A stretch of DNA of 64,000 bases, taken from positions 186,001-250,000 of the forward strand of contig NZ_JAGGOG010000013.1 in assembly GCF_018614655.1 (NCBI RefSeq), read 5' to 3'. A program made the position numbers and the translations under genes. This document shows, in pieces, positions 17,825 through 26,392 of this stretch (positions are counted from its first letter, which is position 1; every line of letters starts with the position of its first letter). Below the pieces are notes generated by a model. It saw nothing but the letters and a program-made list of their open reading frames with translations, had not been told where the DNA came from and searched no databases. The stretch is from Pseudomonas fluorescens. GTDB taxonomy: Bacteria; Pseudomonadota; Gammaproteobacteria; Pseudomonadales; Pseudomonadaceae.

Positions 17825-20800
17825 ATGTCCAAGCCCCCCATTGCCCCCCAGAGCAGTGACCAGACTCCGGTTCCTGGCGATATCCCTCGCCGGCTTTCGG
17901 ATCTGGAGGATCCTTATTCGAGATTCTCCCACGTTGACCTGAGTGCATTCCCGGATGAGCCCTATTACTACGGCTTAGGCATTCGCCAAATACTCCCCAA
18001 TGCCACATGGTTGTTTGAACGTTGGTTTGATTGGAATCTCTTCGATTCCTTCTTGTTGTACCTCAACGACATGGTCGATCCAGTGGCAGGCGATACGGTG
18101 CTGACGCAAGAGAACCGCTATCCCCTTCATGTCCTTGAGCACAATGTGCCAAGGGGTGAAGTCAGGATCAAGGGCCGCGTCGAGCGGGTGGGCTCGGGTA
18201 CGCCAAGTGAGTCCATGGAGCGGCTCATTCTGATCAAGACCGACCGCCCAGGTGGGTACAGCCGGGACCCTGAGCCAGGCGAACCCGGTTGGCACACCGG
18301 TTTGACCTTGCACATAGTAGGTTTTCCAGAGGGTTCAACCATTGATCGAGACAATATCCAGGGCGGGCTGTGGTGCGTCATCAACTTCTATGAACATATG
18401 CGCAAGAACGATCTGATCGACCTCCGTTGGGATGGCATTGAAGTCCATCATCGAGTCACCCCCGACGAGGTTGCAGCCAAAGAAGCACGGGTGTTCGTCA
18501 GTGAAGCCGTGATTTTGCAAGGCAGCCTCCTTGGACGGGTGACGATCCGGTTCCGGGTGCAGGACGTGGTGCTCAATTATTCCGGCGGGGAAAAGTATCA
18601 GTATTCCAAACCATACTTTCTGGAGAGTGAGCTGGACCCCAGCTTACGTAATGCACCGATTTTCCTGGCTAACGGGGAGGAAACCAACCACGTTGATCTG
18701 GATACCCAGAGTGAATCGGAATTCACCGTACTGGTCGATCTTGAACGGAAAATACCGACACCCAGCCCGCGTCACCGAGTTACTGTCACGCTGTTCGGTA
18801 CTCTGGCAGACGGTTCCTCGAAGACGTTCGTCTTGCCATTTGTAGAAGACAGAAACCTTAGGGGCGAAAGCGTACCCATCCCCATCGAGATCATCGGGCA
18901 GATGGTCGGTGGCTCCTTCAGGGTCTCCTACCTGTGGCATACCAGTACCGGAGCACCTCTGGGCCAGTCGGGCAGCATCATGGTGACAGTGGTAGGCACA
19001 CCCGTGGCGATGCCGGCGCCGACCATCACGCCGATTGAGCTGGGGTTGATAGACCCGGATCAAGATTGCTTCGCACACATCCCCAACGACTATGAGCCGT
19101 ACGATCCCGGTTGGCTGGAAATGCTGATCATGGAGGAACGAATCCCAAATGGCGGTGGTGAGTATTATGAAGACCCTCAACTGGCTGGAGCACCAGGCGG
19201 TACTCGCAGGATAACCTCAACCACCTTGCAACGCTTCAAGGGGAAGGCCAACGTCTTTGTTTACTATACGGTCAACGACGGCACTGCAGGGGCGCTGACG
19301 GTGCGTAAGTCACAGGAAATCGGCGTGCAGGTGGGCGAACGCATTGCCAATATGCCACTAGCACGGCTGCAGGGCACCATTGGTAACAATGTCAATCCGG
19401 CGGACGTTATAGGACCTGAGGTGGTGGTAACCTTCACCTATCTGGGCACCCTGCCCGGTGACGTCATTCATTACTCCATCATTGGCTCGGGCGATGGGGG
19501 CACCCTCCAGGGCACGATCGATATCAGCGGTGGGACTGCCGGCCGAGAGTTGCCGCTACCGGTGAGCCGAGAGATTCTCGACAAAAACAACAACGGCAGC
19601 CTGCGAATTTCTTACAGCCTGCGCCGTGAAGGTTCTCCACCTCTGGTTCTACGCTCAGAGGTGCTTAGTCTGACCGTGGGCGTAGGCGTGCAGTTGGACC
19701 GCCCGATCATCGACGGAGCTTCTACGTTCCCGGATCAACTCAATCCTCTGGCGGTGTTGGCGGGTACCTATGTGAGGGTGATTTATCGGTCGATGCATCT
19801 GACGGATCAAATTTATGTCGACTGGCTGAGTGACGACGGCATTGGCAGCTACACCACGCAGGTGCAGGGGGATCCCGGTACAAATGAAGTCGCTGCATTT
19901 ATTCCGCGTGAGACCATAGCCAAGAGTATTCGCGAGGGGGGAAACCGGATCCATGTGCAGTATCGCTTCATGCGCGGGGATTTTCCGTATGAATCCGAGA
20001 TCGTGAGTTTGGTACTGCTGCCCCTCACTGGCCTGCCTACCCCATTTATCCAGGGCGTAGGCGATGCTCAAGAGCTGGTGCTCTCTCAGTTGATAAGCGG
20101 TGCCCGGACCCTGACGACAGTCTGGCCGTTCATTCATCCTGATAGTCGTATCTGGATGGAGTATCGGGGAATCTTTGCCAGTGGTGACCCCTATAACGAG
20201 ATGACCTACATCTCCCACAGGCTGGGTGAAGACGATGCGCTGACTGGGTTGCAGCCTCCATCGCCGATTGAAGCACTACAAAGGCTCATGAACGGTTCAA
20301 CACTGACTATTCATGTCTGGGTAGGGTTCAGTGGCAGCTTGAGTAAAGACTTGGCTGTACCCTTCCCTGCAAGGACCTACAACATTCGAGTTGATTACTT
20401 CAGGGACCTGACAGACTTCTATGGTTTTAACTGGAATGGCTGGGCAAATACCGTCAATGGACGAGGTGAGCTTGCAATAGAAGGCGCCGAAAATGTTGTC
20501 TGGCGTGCGTCAAAGACGGCTATCGAATTCATAGAACCGGGCGTGCAGAAAACCTACAACAATTTAACGGCCAACACACAGTACGAAGTCAGCTTTTACT
20601 GCAAGATGACCGGCAGTTTTTCTCAGGTAACGGCCAGGATTGGTTTTGCCGGAGTGACCGTCAACAGGAGCGTGACACCCGAGCGAAATTGGGAAAGGTT
20701 CAGCCATACCTTTACAACCCCTCCTACACCGCCCACCCAAACCCAGGTCGCGAGAATTACCTTTTCGGTCAATACGGCCGCCACATTCTTCATGGATCAA

Positions 20801-20833
20801 ATCCAGGTTCGAGAAGTACCCCGCGTAGAGTGA
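17825..20833 (+). CDS. Large repetitive protein of unknown function (1002 aa)
   Basis: A 1002-residue protein with a strong RBS (AAGGAGC) before ATG 17825 and no signal peptide. An N-terminal globular part (about 30-270; FERWFDWNLFDSFLLYLNDM) is followed by four or five beta-rich units of about 100-115 residues (roughly 275-400, 400-510, 520-640, 640-745, 745-860). Each has a PTI..I-type opening, a central V.YRS/V.FTYLG strand and a [FY]ESEIVSL/LRSEVLSL ending, as in Ig-like adhesin or tail-fibre repeats. The last 140 residues (GFNWNGWANTVNGRGELAI ... FFMDQIQVREV) look like a carbohydrate-binding jelly-roll (CBM4/9-like). It faces two RCC1-like genes. I do not recognise a characterised homologue; a surface or injected adhesin-like role is only a guess. 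Confidence 0.8.
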   Translation: MSKPPIAPQSSDQTPVPGDIPRRLSDLEDPYSRFSHVDLSAFPDEPYYYGLGIRQILPNATWLFERWFDWNLFDSFLLYLNDMVDPVAGDTVLTQENRYPLHVLEHNVPRGEVRIKGRVERVGSGTPSESMERLILIKTDRPGGYSRDPEPGEPGWHTGLTLHIVGFPEGSTIDRDNIQGGLWCVINFYEHMRKNDLIDLRWDGIEVHHRVTPDEVAAKEARVFVSEAVILQGSLLGRVTIRFRVQDVVLNYSGGEKYQYSKPYFLESELDPSLRNAPIFLANGEETNHVDLDTQSESEFTVLVDLERKIPTPSPRHRVTVTLFGTLADGSSKTFVLPFVEDRNLRGESVPIPIEIIGQMVGGSFRVSYLWHTSTGAPLGQSGSIMVTVVGTPVAMPAPTITPIELGLIDPDQDCFAHIPNDYEPYDPGWLEMLIMEERIPNGGGEYYEDPQLAGAPGGTRRITSTTLQRFKGKANVFVYYTVNDGTAGALTVRKSQEIGVQVGERIANMPLARLQGTIGNNVNPADVIGPEVVVTFTYLGTLPGDVIHYSIIGSGDGGTLQGTIDISGGTAGRELPLPVSREILDKNNNGSLRISYSLRREGSPPLVLRSEVLSLTVGVGVQLDRPIIDGASTFPDQLNPLAVLAGTYVRVIYRSMHLTDQIYVDWLSDDGIGSYTTQVQGDPGTNEVAAFIPRETIAKSIREGGNRIHVQYRFMRGDFPYESEIVSLVLLPLTGLPTPFIQGVGDAQELVLSQLISGARTLTTVWPFIHPDSRIWMEYRGIFASGDPYNEMTYISHRLGEDDALTGLQPPSPIEALQRLMNGSTLTIHVWVGFSGSLSKDLAVPFPARTYNIRVDYFRDLTDFYGFNWNGWANTVNGRGELAIEGAENVVWRASKTAIEFIEPGVQKTYNNLTANTQYEVSFYCKMTGSFSQVTARIGFAGVTVNRSVTPERNWERFSHTFTTPPTPPTQTQVARITFSVNTAATFFMDQIQVREVPRVE

Positions 20834-20870
20834 GCCGGAACACGGTATTTTAGTCCGCCTATAGGCACCA

Positions 20871-20907
20871 ACAATGAGACAAACAAGCGAATTGTTTGTC
20901 TCATTGT
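20871..20907. terminator. Perfect 16-bp inverted repeat between convergent genes
   Basis: ACAATGAGACAAACAA (20871-20886) and its exact complement (20892-20907) enclose a 5-base loop. It lies 37 bases after the stop of the 1002-residue gene, between convergent transcripts. The following sequence is moderately T-rich (CGTTGTTGATCC), so termination of the plus transcript is likely. Confidence 0.65.
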
Positions 20908-20934
20908 CGTTGTTGATCCTCTTTCTTTGCTGCG

Positions 20935-20959
20935 CAAAAAACCCGCAACATGCGCGGGT
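20935..20959 (-). terminator. Intrinsic terminator of the downstream RCC1-like gene
   Basis: On the minus strand, ACCCGC (20959-20954) pairs with GCGGGT (20946-20941) around a 7-base loop. TTTTT then GC follows (20940-20935). It lies 40 bases past the stop at 20999. Confidence 0.75.
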
Positions 20960-20998
20960 AAATTTTTGCCAGGTAGATAATGTGCGGAGGAATACCGT

Positions 20999-22909
20999 CT
21001 ATTTTGCTTCCCTGGGATCAAAATACTGATTCTTTACATTTCCACCCCATAACACATAAGTACCATCAACCCGTCGGGCCGCAAAAGAAGGGTCGTTGTG
21101 CGGAGGTATGGGCGGTGGTGGCGGTGGAAGGACCACGTACGGAAAGCGCTTGATCGAATACAGCTCCGTTACTCCACTGCGCAAGTACTCCGCCAGCTCA
21201 ACAGGAATCTCGCCGGCATCCTCCATCGCCAAGGTTGCGCCCCATACCGAAACCGCTCCCTGGGTCCCCCCTTGGGTGGTAATGACTCCATAGGCACCAT
21301 TGGTGCAGTAAGCATCACGGATCAAGCTCGCCATCAATGTTTGGCGCAATGCCGGATTCATTGTCCCGCCATGGGTATTCAAGCCGGTCAGCACGATGGC
21401 GTTGGTTCGGCCATCATCATGACGGCTCAACAAAAAGAAGCTGACATCGTTGGCATACAGCGTGAGATTGCCATCAACAATAATGGCACTGGACGAGACA
21501 TTTCTACGGCGTCTTTGCGTATTGCTCTTTTCATTGCGGCGTTGAGGATAGCCTGGCACGGGGTCGGCATCCTTGAATACGGCCTCATATTCGTTTTTTT
21601 CTTGAGCCGTGAGCGGAGCACCGCCGTATTGCGGGGCACCCCACGCTTCGGCCTGGCCACTGCTGTTGGCCATAAGAAACGCCCATCGGGCAGCACGACA
21701 GAGAATGATATTGCCACGCGCCGCTAGCTCAGCAGCGCTGGCAGACATATCGCCGCCCTCACCCGCAGTGCCCCAACTGATAGCTCTGCTCCTGTTTTTG
21801 GTGATGGCGCAGAATGCCGTGGTCGCAGCAATGACTGACTGTACGCCGCCATCATCAAGAATTCTCAGCAGCCTATCTGACGGGATTGTTCCTCCTCCCA
21901 GCGGACTCCCCCACACCGCAATTGCCCCATCCTCGTCGATGGCGCAGAAGGAAACCGCTGTCGCCACAATTCGAGTCACACGCATCGCATTCAATTGTGC
22001 CCTGACATTCGCAGGAATGTTCCCTCCATTATTGGGTTGTCCCCAGGCATAAACCCTGCCGTTCGTAGTACGGACAGCAAATGCATCGTCGGCGGCATAA
22101 ATGGCTTCGGGTGGATCAAACCACAACTCTCGTTGGATCTCTGCGGGAATCGTCGAGACCGGGTTATTCAGTGGACCAATCGCACCAATGAAGTCTGCCC
22201 CTGGAGTAGGATTATCATAAATGAACGCAAACGCGCTTCGCGTGCTGTAAACCGATTTTATCCCCCGCAGAGGTGGCAGATTGACGGGAACCGTATTACC
22301 CCAACACAAGAGCTGATTGGTAGAGCCAACGTTCACCAATGCGGCAAAGCTAAACTCTGCAGAAAATAATTTAATAGCCTTGTTATTCTTTAAGAAGTTT
22401 ATGATCTCTGGAGGAACTGGCAGTCCCCAATTTACCTGCCCCTCTAAATGAACATCACCAGCAGAAGGTTCAAGCAGTGCAAAAACACCACCTGTAGAAA
22501 CAAATATTCGGTCTGAGGGTTCGGGCACATGGAATGAAAAATTCCCACGCTGTTTCAAATAACACCACTCATTCTCTTCGTCAGAGATACCTTGAAAACC
22601 TGAGCGTATTTCATAATATGGCGAGAAGTACTCGACACCTTGCGTACCACCTGAGTCCACTGGAATGACTGAAAACTGCAAAAACTTTCTGTCGTCTCCA
22701 GGGTGGATCTTAAAATCCAGTTGCCCTTCGTCCAACACCCGCTCGCCGTTTATATGCCAGTAAAAAAGAGAAAGTCCCTCATGGCTACCTCCGTTACTGT
22801 CATACCTATAGAACCCGCGAACGGTAGCGCCTACAAATACGTCACCAACGATCTCCACGTCACTTGCAATGGGGGCAGCCTTACTGGTTTCACCTTTCGT
22901 CTTATTCAT
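20999..22909 (-). CDS. Ig-like plus degenerate RCC1-repeat protein A (636 aa)
   Basis: A 636-residue protein with GGAG...AGG upstream of ATG 22909. Residues about 14-110 form an Ig-like domain (VEIVGDVFVGATVRGFYRYD ... LFYWHINGERV), the pattern found in bacterial adhesin repeats. Residues about 150-460 and 480-636 carry repeats of roughly 45-55 residues with the core AFAV/AFCAI...GRVYAWG...GG.IP, recalling RCC1 blades (WG followed by GG) of a beta-propeller. A basic linker (QRRNEKSNTQRRRRN) sits near 455-470, and PPPPPPIPPHND near 600. There is no signal peptide or membrane segment. It is paralogous to the next gene upstream. Function unknown. Confidence 0.82.
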   Translation of the reverse strand: MNKTKGETSKAAPIASDVEIVGDVFVGATVRGFYRYDSNGGSHEGLSLFYWHINGERVLDEGQLDFKIHPGDDRKFLQFSVIPVDSGGTQGVEYFSPYYEIRSGFQGISDEENEWCYLKQRGNFSFHVPEPSDRIFVSTGGVFALLEPSAGDVHLEGQVNWGLPVPPEIINFLKNNKAIKLFSAEFSFAALVNVGSTNQLLCWGNTVPVNLPPLRGIKSVYSTRSAFAFIYDNPTPGADFIGAIGPLNNPVSTIPAEIQRELWFDPPEAIYAADDAFAVRTTNGRVYAWGQPNNGGNIPANVRAQLNAMRVTRIVATAVSFCAIDEDGAIAVWGSPLGGGTIPSDRLLRILDDGGVQSVIAATTAFCAITKNRSRAISWGTAGEGGDMSASAAELAARGNIILCRAARWAFLMANSSGQAEAWGAPQYGGAPLTAQEKNEYEAVFKDADPVPGYPQRRNEKSNTQRRRRNVSSSAIIVDGNLTLYANDVSFFLLSRHDDGRTNAIVLTGLNTHGGTMNPALRQTLMASLIRDAYCTNGAYGVITTQGGTQGAVSVWGATLAMEDAGEIPVELAEYLRSGVTELYSIKRFPYVVLPPPPPPIPPHNDPSFAARRVDGTYVLWGGNVKNQYFDPREAK

Positions 22910-22994
22910 GACCTATTCTCCGGATACGCAATCTCGTTGAACTATTGATCCCTTGGCCAAATGCTTCAAAAAACGAGGAACAAAACAGCGCCCC

Positions 22995-23798
22995 TCAAAA
23001 TTCCAGGGTAGCAGTTGGCTTAAATAACTCGTTAATCACCCATGTTCCGCCCCCCCAGATGACATACTCTCCATTTACGCACCTGGCTGCAAAGGCTGAG
23101 GGAGGTTTTGGGTAGCCTGGGTATGCAGGCGGCATTCCCATAATGGCGTAAAGCCCCTTCACATTGCTTCTTAAGTACTCTTCCAATTCAACTGGAATTG
23201 TCCCAGCATCCTGCTGATCCATACCGCCACCAAAAACAGAGACGGCGCCTGTTATAGAGCCCTGGGTGCTGATTACCCCATAGGCCCCATTAGTGCAGAA
23301 TACATCTGTTATCTGACTGGCCATCAGCACTTGCCTGGTATTCGGTGGAATGGTGCCTCCCCCTGTTGCCTGGCCCCAACTGAACAAATCCTTGGTTCGT
23401 CCATCCGTCTCCTTCGCCACCATGAAAAAGCTGGCATCATTGGAGTAAAAACTTATTACTCCATTGGGGGTTATCACTTCTGATAAGTTGCTTCCAGGAA
23501 CAGGGTCCGAACTACACACACAGGTGTAAGGCTTTTTATCCAGCCGTTGTTCGTACCAGTCATTGACCTTCATTTTCTTGAAAAGCGCTTCGATTCGTTG
23601 TTTTTCACCACTGTTCTCAAACACTTTTCCCGCATCGTTTTCCTCCTCGGTGCCGTCTGCACGAGACCCTCCGCCATAGCCGGCAGCGCCCCATGATTCG
23701 GAAATGCCAGAGTTATTGACCATGCAAAATGCCCAGGTAGAGCCCCGACATAACAAGATGTTGCCTCCTGCGGCGAGTCTTTTGGCGCTTTCGCTCAT
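22995..23798 (-). CDS. RCC1-like protein B, C-terminal part (separated by frameshift)
   Basis: A 267-residue frame beginning MSESAKRLAAGGNILLCRGS, which aligns directly with MSASAAELAARGNIILCRAA inside intact paralogue A, so it is the missing C-terminal half of protein B. It contains the same RCC1-like segments (FCMVNNSGISESWGAAGYGG; DLFSWGQATGGGTIPPNT; GAYGVISTQGSITGAVSVFG). ATG 23798 overlaps the upstream stop as ATGA, so re-initiation could make it as a separate polypeptide. More likely it is joined to the upstream part by slippage at the G8 tract, or the gene is phase-off. Confidence 0.75.
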   Translation of the reverse strand: MSESAKRLAAGGNILLCRGSTWAFCMVNNSGISESWGAAGYGGGSRADGTEEENDAGKVFENSGEKQRIEALFKKMKVNDWYEQRLDKKPYTCVCSSDPVPGSNLSEVITPNGVISFYSNDASFFMVAKETDGRTKDLFSWGQATGGGTIPPNTRQVLMASQITDVFCTNGAYGVISTQGSITGAVSVFGGGMDQQDAGTIPVELEEYLRSNVKGLYAIMGMPPAYPGYPKPPSAFAARCVNGEYVIWGGGTWVINELFKPTATLEF

Positions 23799-24964
23799 TG
23801 TGCCGCCATAGGTAGCCCCCCCCAGCTGATTGCTCGCTTTCTCAGTTTAGTAATGGCGCAAAAGGCATTGCGATTGGCAACCACTTGGTCTACGCCATCC
23901 TGATCAAGGATGTACGTAATGTCTTGAGCAGAGATGGAGCCACCACCGCTTGGATCGCCCCAGGTTACAACGTGTTTTATATCAGGGTCATTAATAGCCT
24001 CGGGGCCAATGGCGCAAAAGGCGCTAGCAGAAGCGATGATGCGTTCGACCTTTAAGTTCCTTAGATAGTTCTCGGCGGCCAATGAGATCTGTCCGCCACT
24101 TGTTGGACTCCCCCAAGCATAGACACTCCCTCTATTAGTTAATACGGCAAATGCATTTTCGGTTGCATAGATTGCCTTGGGAGAGTCGAATAACAGTTTT
24201 GTTTGAATTTCTGTGGGTACTACCCCCCCATTTGCGGCATTCCCAAATGCTCCAATCGTATTTTTCCCTGGCGCTGGATTGTCATAGATAAAAGCTACCG
24301 CAGTACGGTTACTGTACACAGACCTGATATTATTCAGATCAAGCTGAGGAGGAATGTTAGCCATATTGGCCCCCCACAAAAGCAAACGCTTCGTGCTGCC
24401 CAATACGGGAACAAGCGCACCAAAATCAAGCTCAGTTGAAAACATTCGGGTGGCCGGGTTATTTCTCAAGTACTGTCGTATTTCTTGAGGAGGCTCGCCT
24501 GCAGAACCAGCACGACCTCTAACATGGACACTTTGCGTTTCACCACTGATTAGTGAAAGTGCACCGTTACTGGCAATGCACATCCTGTCTTTGGGGTCTG
24601 GGGTATGGTGTTTATGGTGACCGCGTTGAGACATAAAGCTGTTTCGATTCTCCTCTTCTGTAATATTTTGATAGCCATCTGAAATGGGCATCTCCGGCGA
24701 GAAGGTTTCTATTCCGGCTTCACCCTCAGATGATATAGGCGTAACGGAGAATCTTAATTTTCTACCAGCCATCCCTAGAGTAACTGAAAAATCCAGAGTT
24801 AGAGAGATCAGAAAATTCTCCCCATCTACATACCATCGATAAATTGAACCCCCTTCCGGTTGTGCACCATTATAGAAGTAGCTGCCGCGAACGGTACCGC
24901 CAGGTACCACCTCACCGACAATTGTTACATTTGTTGCAACAGGAGTTGATAATGTTGCACTCAT
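23795..24964 (-). CDS. Ig-like plus RCC1-repeat protein B, N-terminal part (truncated at G8 tract)
   Basis: A 389-residue frame from ATG 24964 (GAGGGA upstream). The Ig-like domain spans about 10-105 (VTIVGEVVPGGTVRGSYFYN ... IYRWYVDGENF), then RCC1-like repeats (AFAVLTNRGSVYAWGSPTSGG; AFCAIGPEAI; HVVTWGDPSGGGSIS). It ends AISWGGLPMAAQ-stop, where paralogue A continues AISWGTAGEGGDMSASA. Reading one extra G in the tract, or slipping -1, gives AISWGGATYGGTMSESA and restores the paralogue frame into 23798-22995, predicting a product of about 655 residues. Homologous to gene A across its length, so a tandem duplication. Confidence 0.78.
   Translation of the reverse strand: MSATLSTPVATNVTIVGEVVPGGTVRGSYFYNGAQPEGGSIYRWYVDGENFLISLTLDFSVTLGMAGRKLRFSVTPISSEGEAGIETFSPEMPISDGYQNITEEENRNSFMSQRGHHKHHTPDPKDRMCIASNGALSLISGETQSVHVRGRAGSAGEPPQEIRQYLRNNPATRMFSTELDFGALVPVLGSTKRLLLWGANMANIPPQLDLNNIRSVYSNRTAVAFIYDNPAPGKNTIGAFGNAANGGVVPTEIQTKLLFDSPKAIYATENAFAVLTNRGSVYAWGSPTSGGQISLAAENYLRNLKVERIIASASAFCAIGPEAINDPDIKHVVTWGDPSGGGSISAQDITYILDQDGVDQVVANRNAFCAITKLRKRAISWGGLPMAAQ
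23816..23823 (-). repeat. G8 homopolymer tract / in-frame slippery heptamer
   Basis: On the coding strand the tract reads AGC TGG GGG GGG CTA. The last G of TGG plus GGG GGG is a canonical X-XXY-YYZ heptamer in the zero frame. A -1 shift here gives GCT ACC TAT GGC GGC ACA ATG AGC, the exact continuation seen in the paralogue. Confidence 0.8.
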
Positions 24965-25354
24965 GACATTAATCCCTCGAGATCAAGCTGAATTTAATTA
25001 CGAATGATCTGAACAAAAGCCAAGCAGCCATACGACTCGACGTCATATGAAGCTGTTGCCAACTATCTATCAATTCCAGAAACTATCGCTTCCTTCTCTA
25101 ATTGGCCTGCTCTAGAGCCAATTGGATACAAGGGCAACGACTCCGAGTTCGTGTTACCAGTTAGCGCCGCAAGCAAGGGGTTGTCTACTGTCATAACTGA
25201 CAGGTAAAGCGACCGTTCGTCTGTCTATTTTCAGGCTTATGAAATTTTGAAATATCAGTTGTATGAGACCCTGGCAACGCGATATGTACTGCACTATTAA
25301 CCCCAGCTTAATCTCTCCAATACAGCATCCGCAGACCGCCTTCGGAGTTACGCC
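24965..25354. other. Intergenic region (390 bases), divergent promoters
   Basis: The region separates the minus-strand RCC1-like pair from the plus-strand hydrolase gene. It is AT-richer than its surroundings, especially 24980-25030 and 25230-25300. No gene or clear repeat was found; promoters of both flanking transcripts are presumed to lie here. Confidence 0.35.
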
Positions 25355-26368
25355 ATGCCTCTATCCCGCTCGTTATGCATTGCCAGCTTGCTGGCTACCG
25401 TCGCCCTTCCCGCCTTCGCCGCTACCGAAGGCCCTGCCTACGGCCCAGAATTGCAAGGCTTCAAATACCCTTACCCCGTCGAGCATTTCAGCTTCCAATC
25501 CCAGGGTAAAACCCTGCAGATGGGTTACATGGACGTGCCGGCCAAGGGCAATCCCAACGGTCGCAGCATTGTGCTGATGCACGGCAAGAACTTCTGTGGC
25601 GCGACGTGGGAAGAATCGATCAAGACCTTGAGCGATGCTGGTTACCGAGTCATCGCCCCCGATCAGATCGGTTTTTGTACCTCCAGCAAGCCGGACCATT
25701 ACCAGTACAGCTTCCAGCAATTGGCGATCAATACTCACCAACTGCTGGAAAAGCTCGGCATTCAGAAAGTGACGCTGCTGGGCCATTCCACCGGCGGGAT
25801 GCTGGCCACCCGCTATGCCCTGCTCTATCCAACGCAAACCGAGCAGCTAGCCCTGGTCAATCCCATTGGCCTTGAGGACTGGAAAGCCCTTGGCGTGCCT
25901 TATCGCAGCGTCGACCAATGGTACGAGCGCGAGCTGAAGCTAACGGCCGACACTATCCGCACCTATGAGCGTGATACTTACTATGCCGGGCACTGGAAGC
26001 CAGAGTTCGAGCGCTGGGTGGATATGCTCGCGGGCCTGAACAAGGGCCCGGGGCATACCCAGGTGGCATGGAACTCGGCGCTGATTTACGACATGATCTT
26101 CACCCAGCCAGTGTACTACGAGTTCAAGGACTTGCAGATGCCGACCCTGTTGCTGGTCGGCACCGCAGACACCACCGCCATCAGCAAAGACCTGGCCCCG
26201 CCTGCGGTCAAGGCGAAGATCGGTAACTACCAGGTCCTGGGCAAACAAGTCGCCAAGCTCATTCCCCATGCCACCCTGGTGGAATTCCCGGGGCTGGGCC
26301 ATGCACCGCAGATGGAAGAACCGGCGCAGTTCCACAAGGCGCTGCTGCAAGGACTCAAAGCCCTTTAA
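25355..26368 (+). CDS. Secreted alpha/beta hydrolase
   Basis: A 337-residue exported hydrolase with signal peptide MPLSRSLCIASLLATVALPAFA. The nucleophile elbow is GHSTGG (Ser145); the likely acid is in LLLVGTADTTA and the likely His in GLGHAPQ near the C-terminus. VLMHGKNFCGATWE supplies the HG oxyanion-hole region. The cap domain (about 165-250) is rich in aromatic residues. The substrate is not evident. A D-2-hydroxyacid dehydrogenase gene begins 24 bases downstream on the same strand and may be co-transcribed. Confidence 0.87.
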   Translation: MPLSRSLCIASLLATVALPAFAATEGPAYGPELQGFKYPYPVEHFSFQSQGKTLQMGYMDVPAKGNPNGRSIVLMHGKNFCGATWEESIKTLSDAGYRVIAPDQIGFCTSSKPDHYQYSFQQLAINTHQLLEKLGIQKVTLLGHSTGGMLATRYALLYPTQTEQLALVNPIGLEDWKALGVPYRSVDQWYERELKLTADTIRTYERDTYYAGHWKPEFERWVDMLAGLNKGPGHTQVAWNSALIYDMIFTQPVYYEFKDLQMPTLLLVGTADTTAISKDLAPPAVKAKIGNYQVLGKQVAKLIPHATLVEFPGLGHAPQMEEPAQFHKALLQGLKAL

Positions 26369-26392
26369 ATCAACTTTTTGAGGTTCTGTTGA

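Noticed and set aside
22995..23798. Calling the second half of the RCC1-like gene an independent gene
   Set aside because: Its sequence is the direct continuation of the upstream frame when compared with the intact paralogue; an ATGA re-initiation is possible but secondary.
17825..24964. Toxin-immunity or prophage tail module
   Set aside because: Repeat-rich proteins recall tail fibres or toxins, but no structural phage gene, lysis gene, Rhs/YD repeat, PAAR or immunity-type gene is adjacent.
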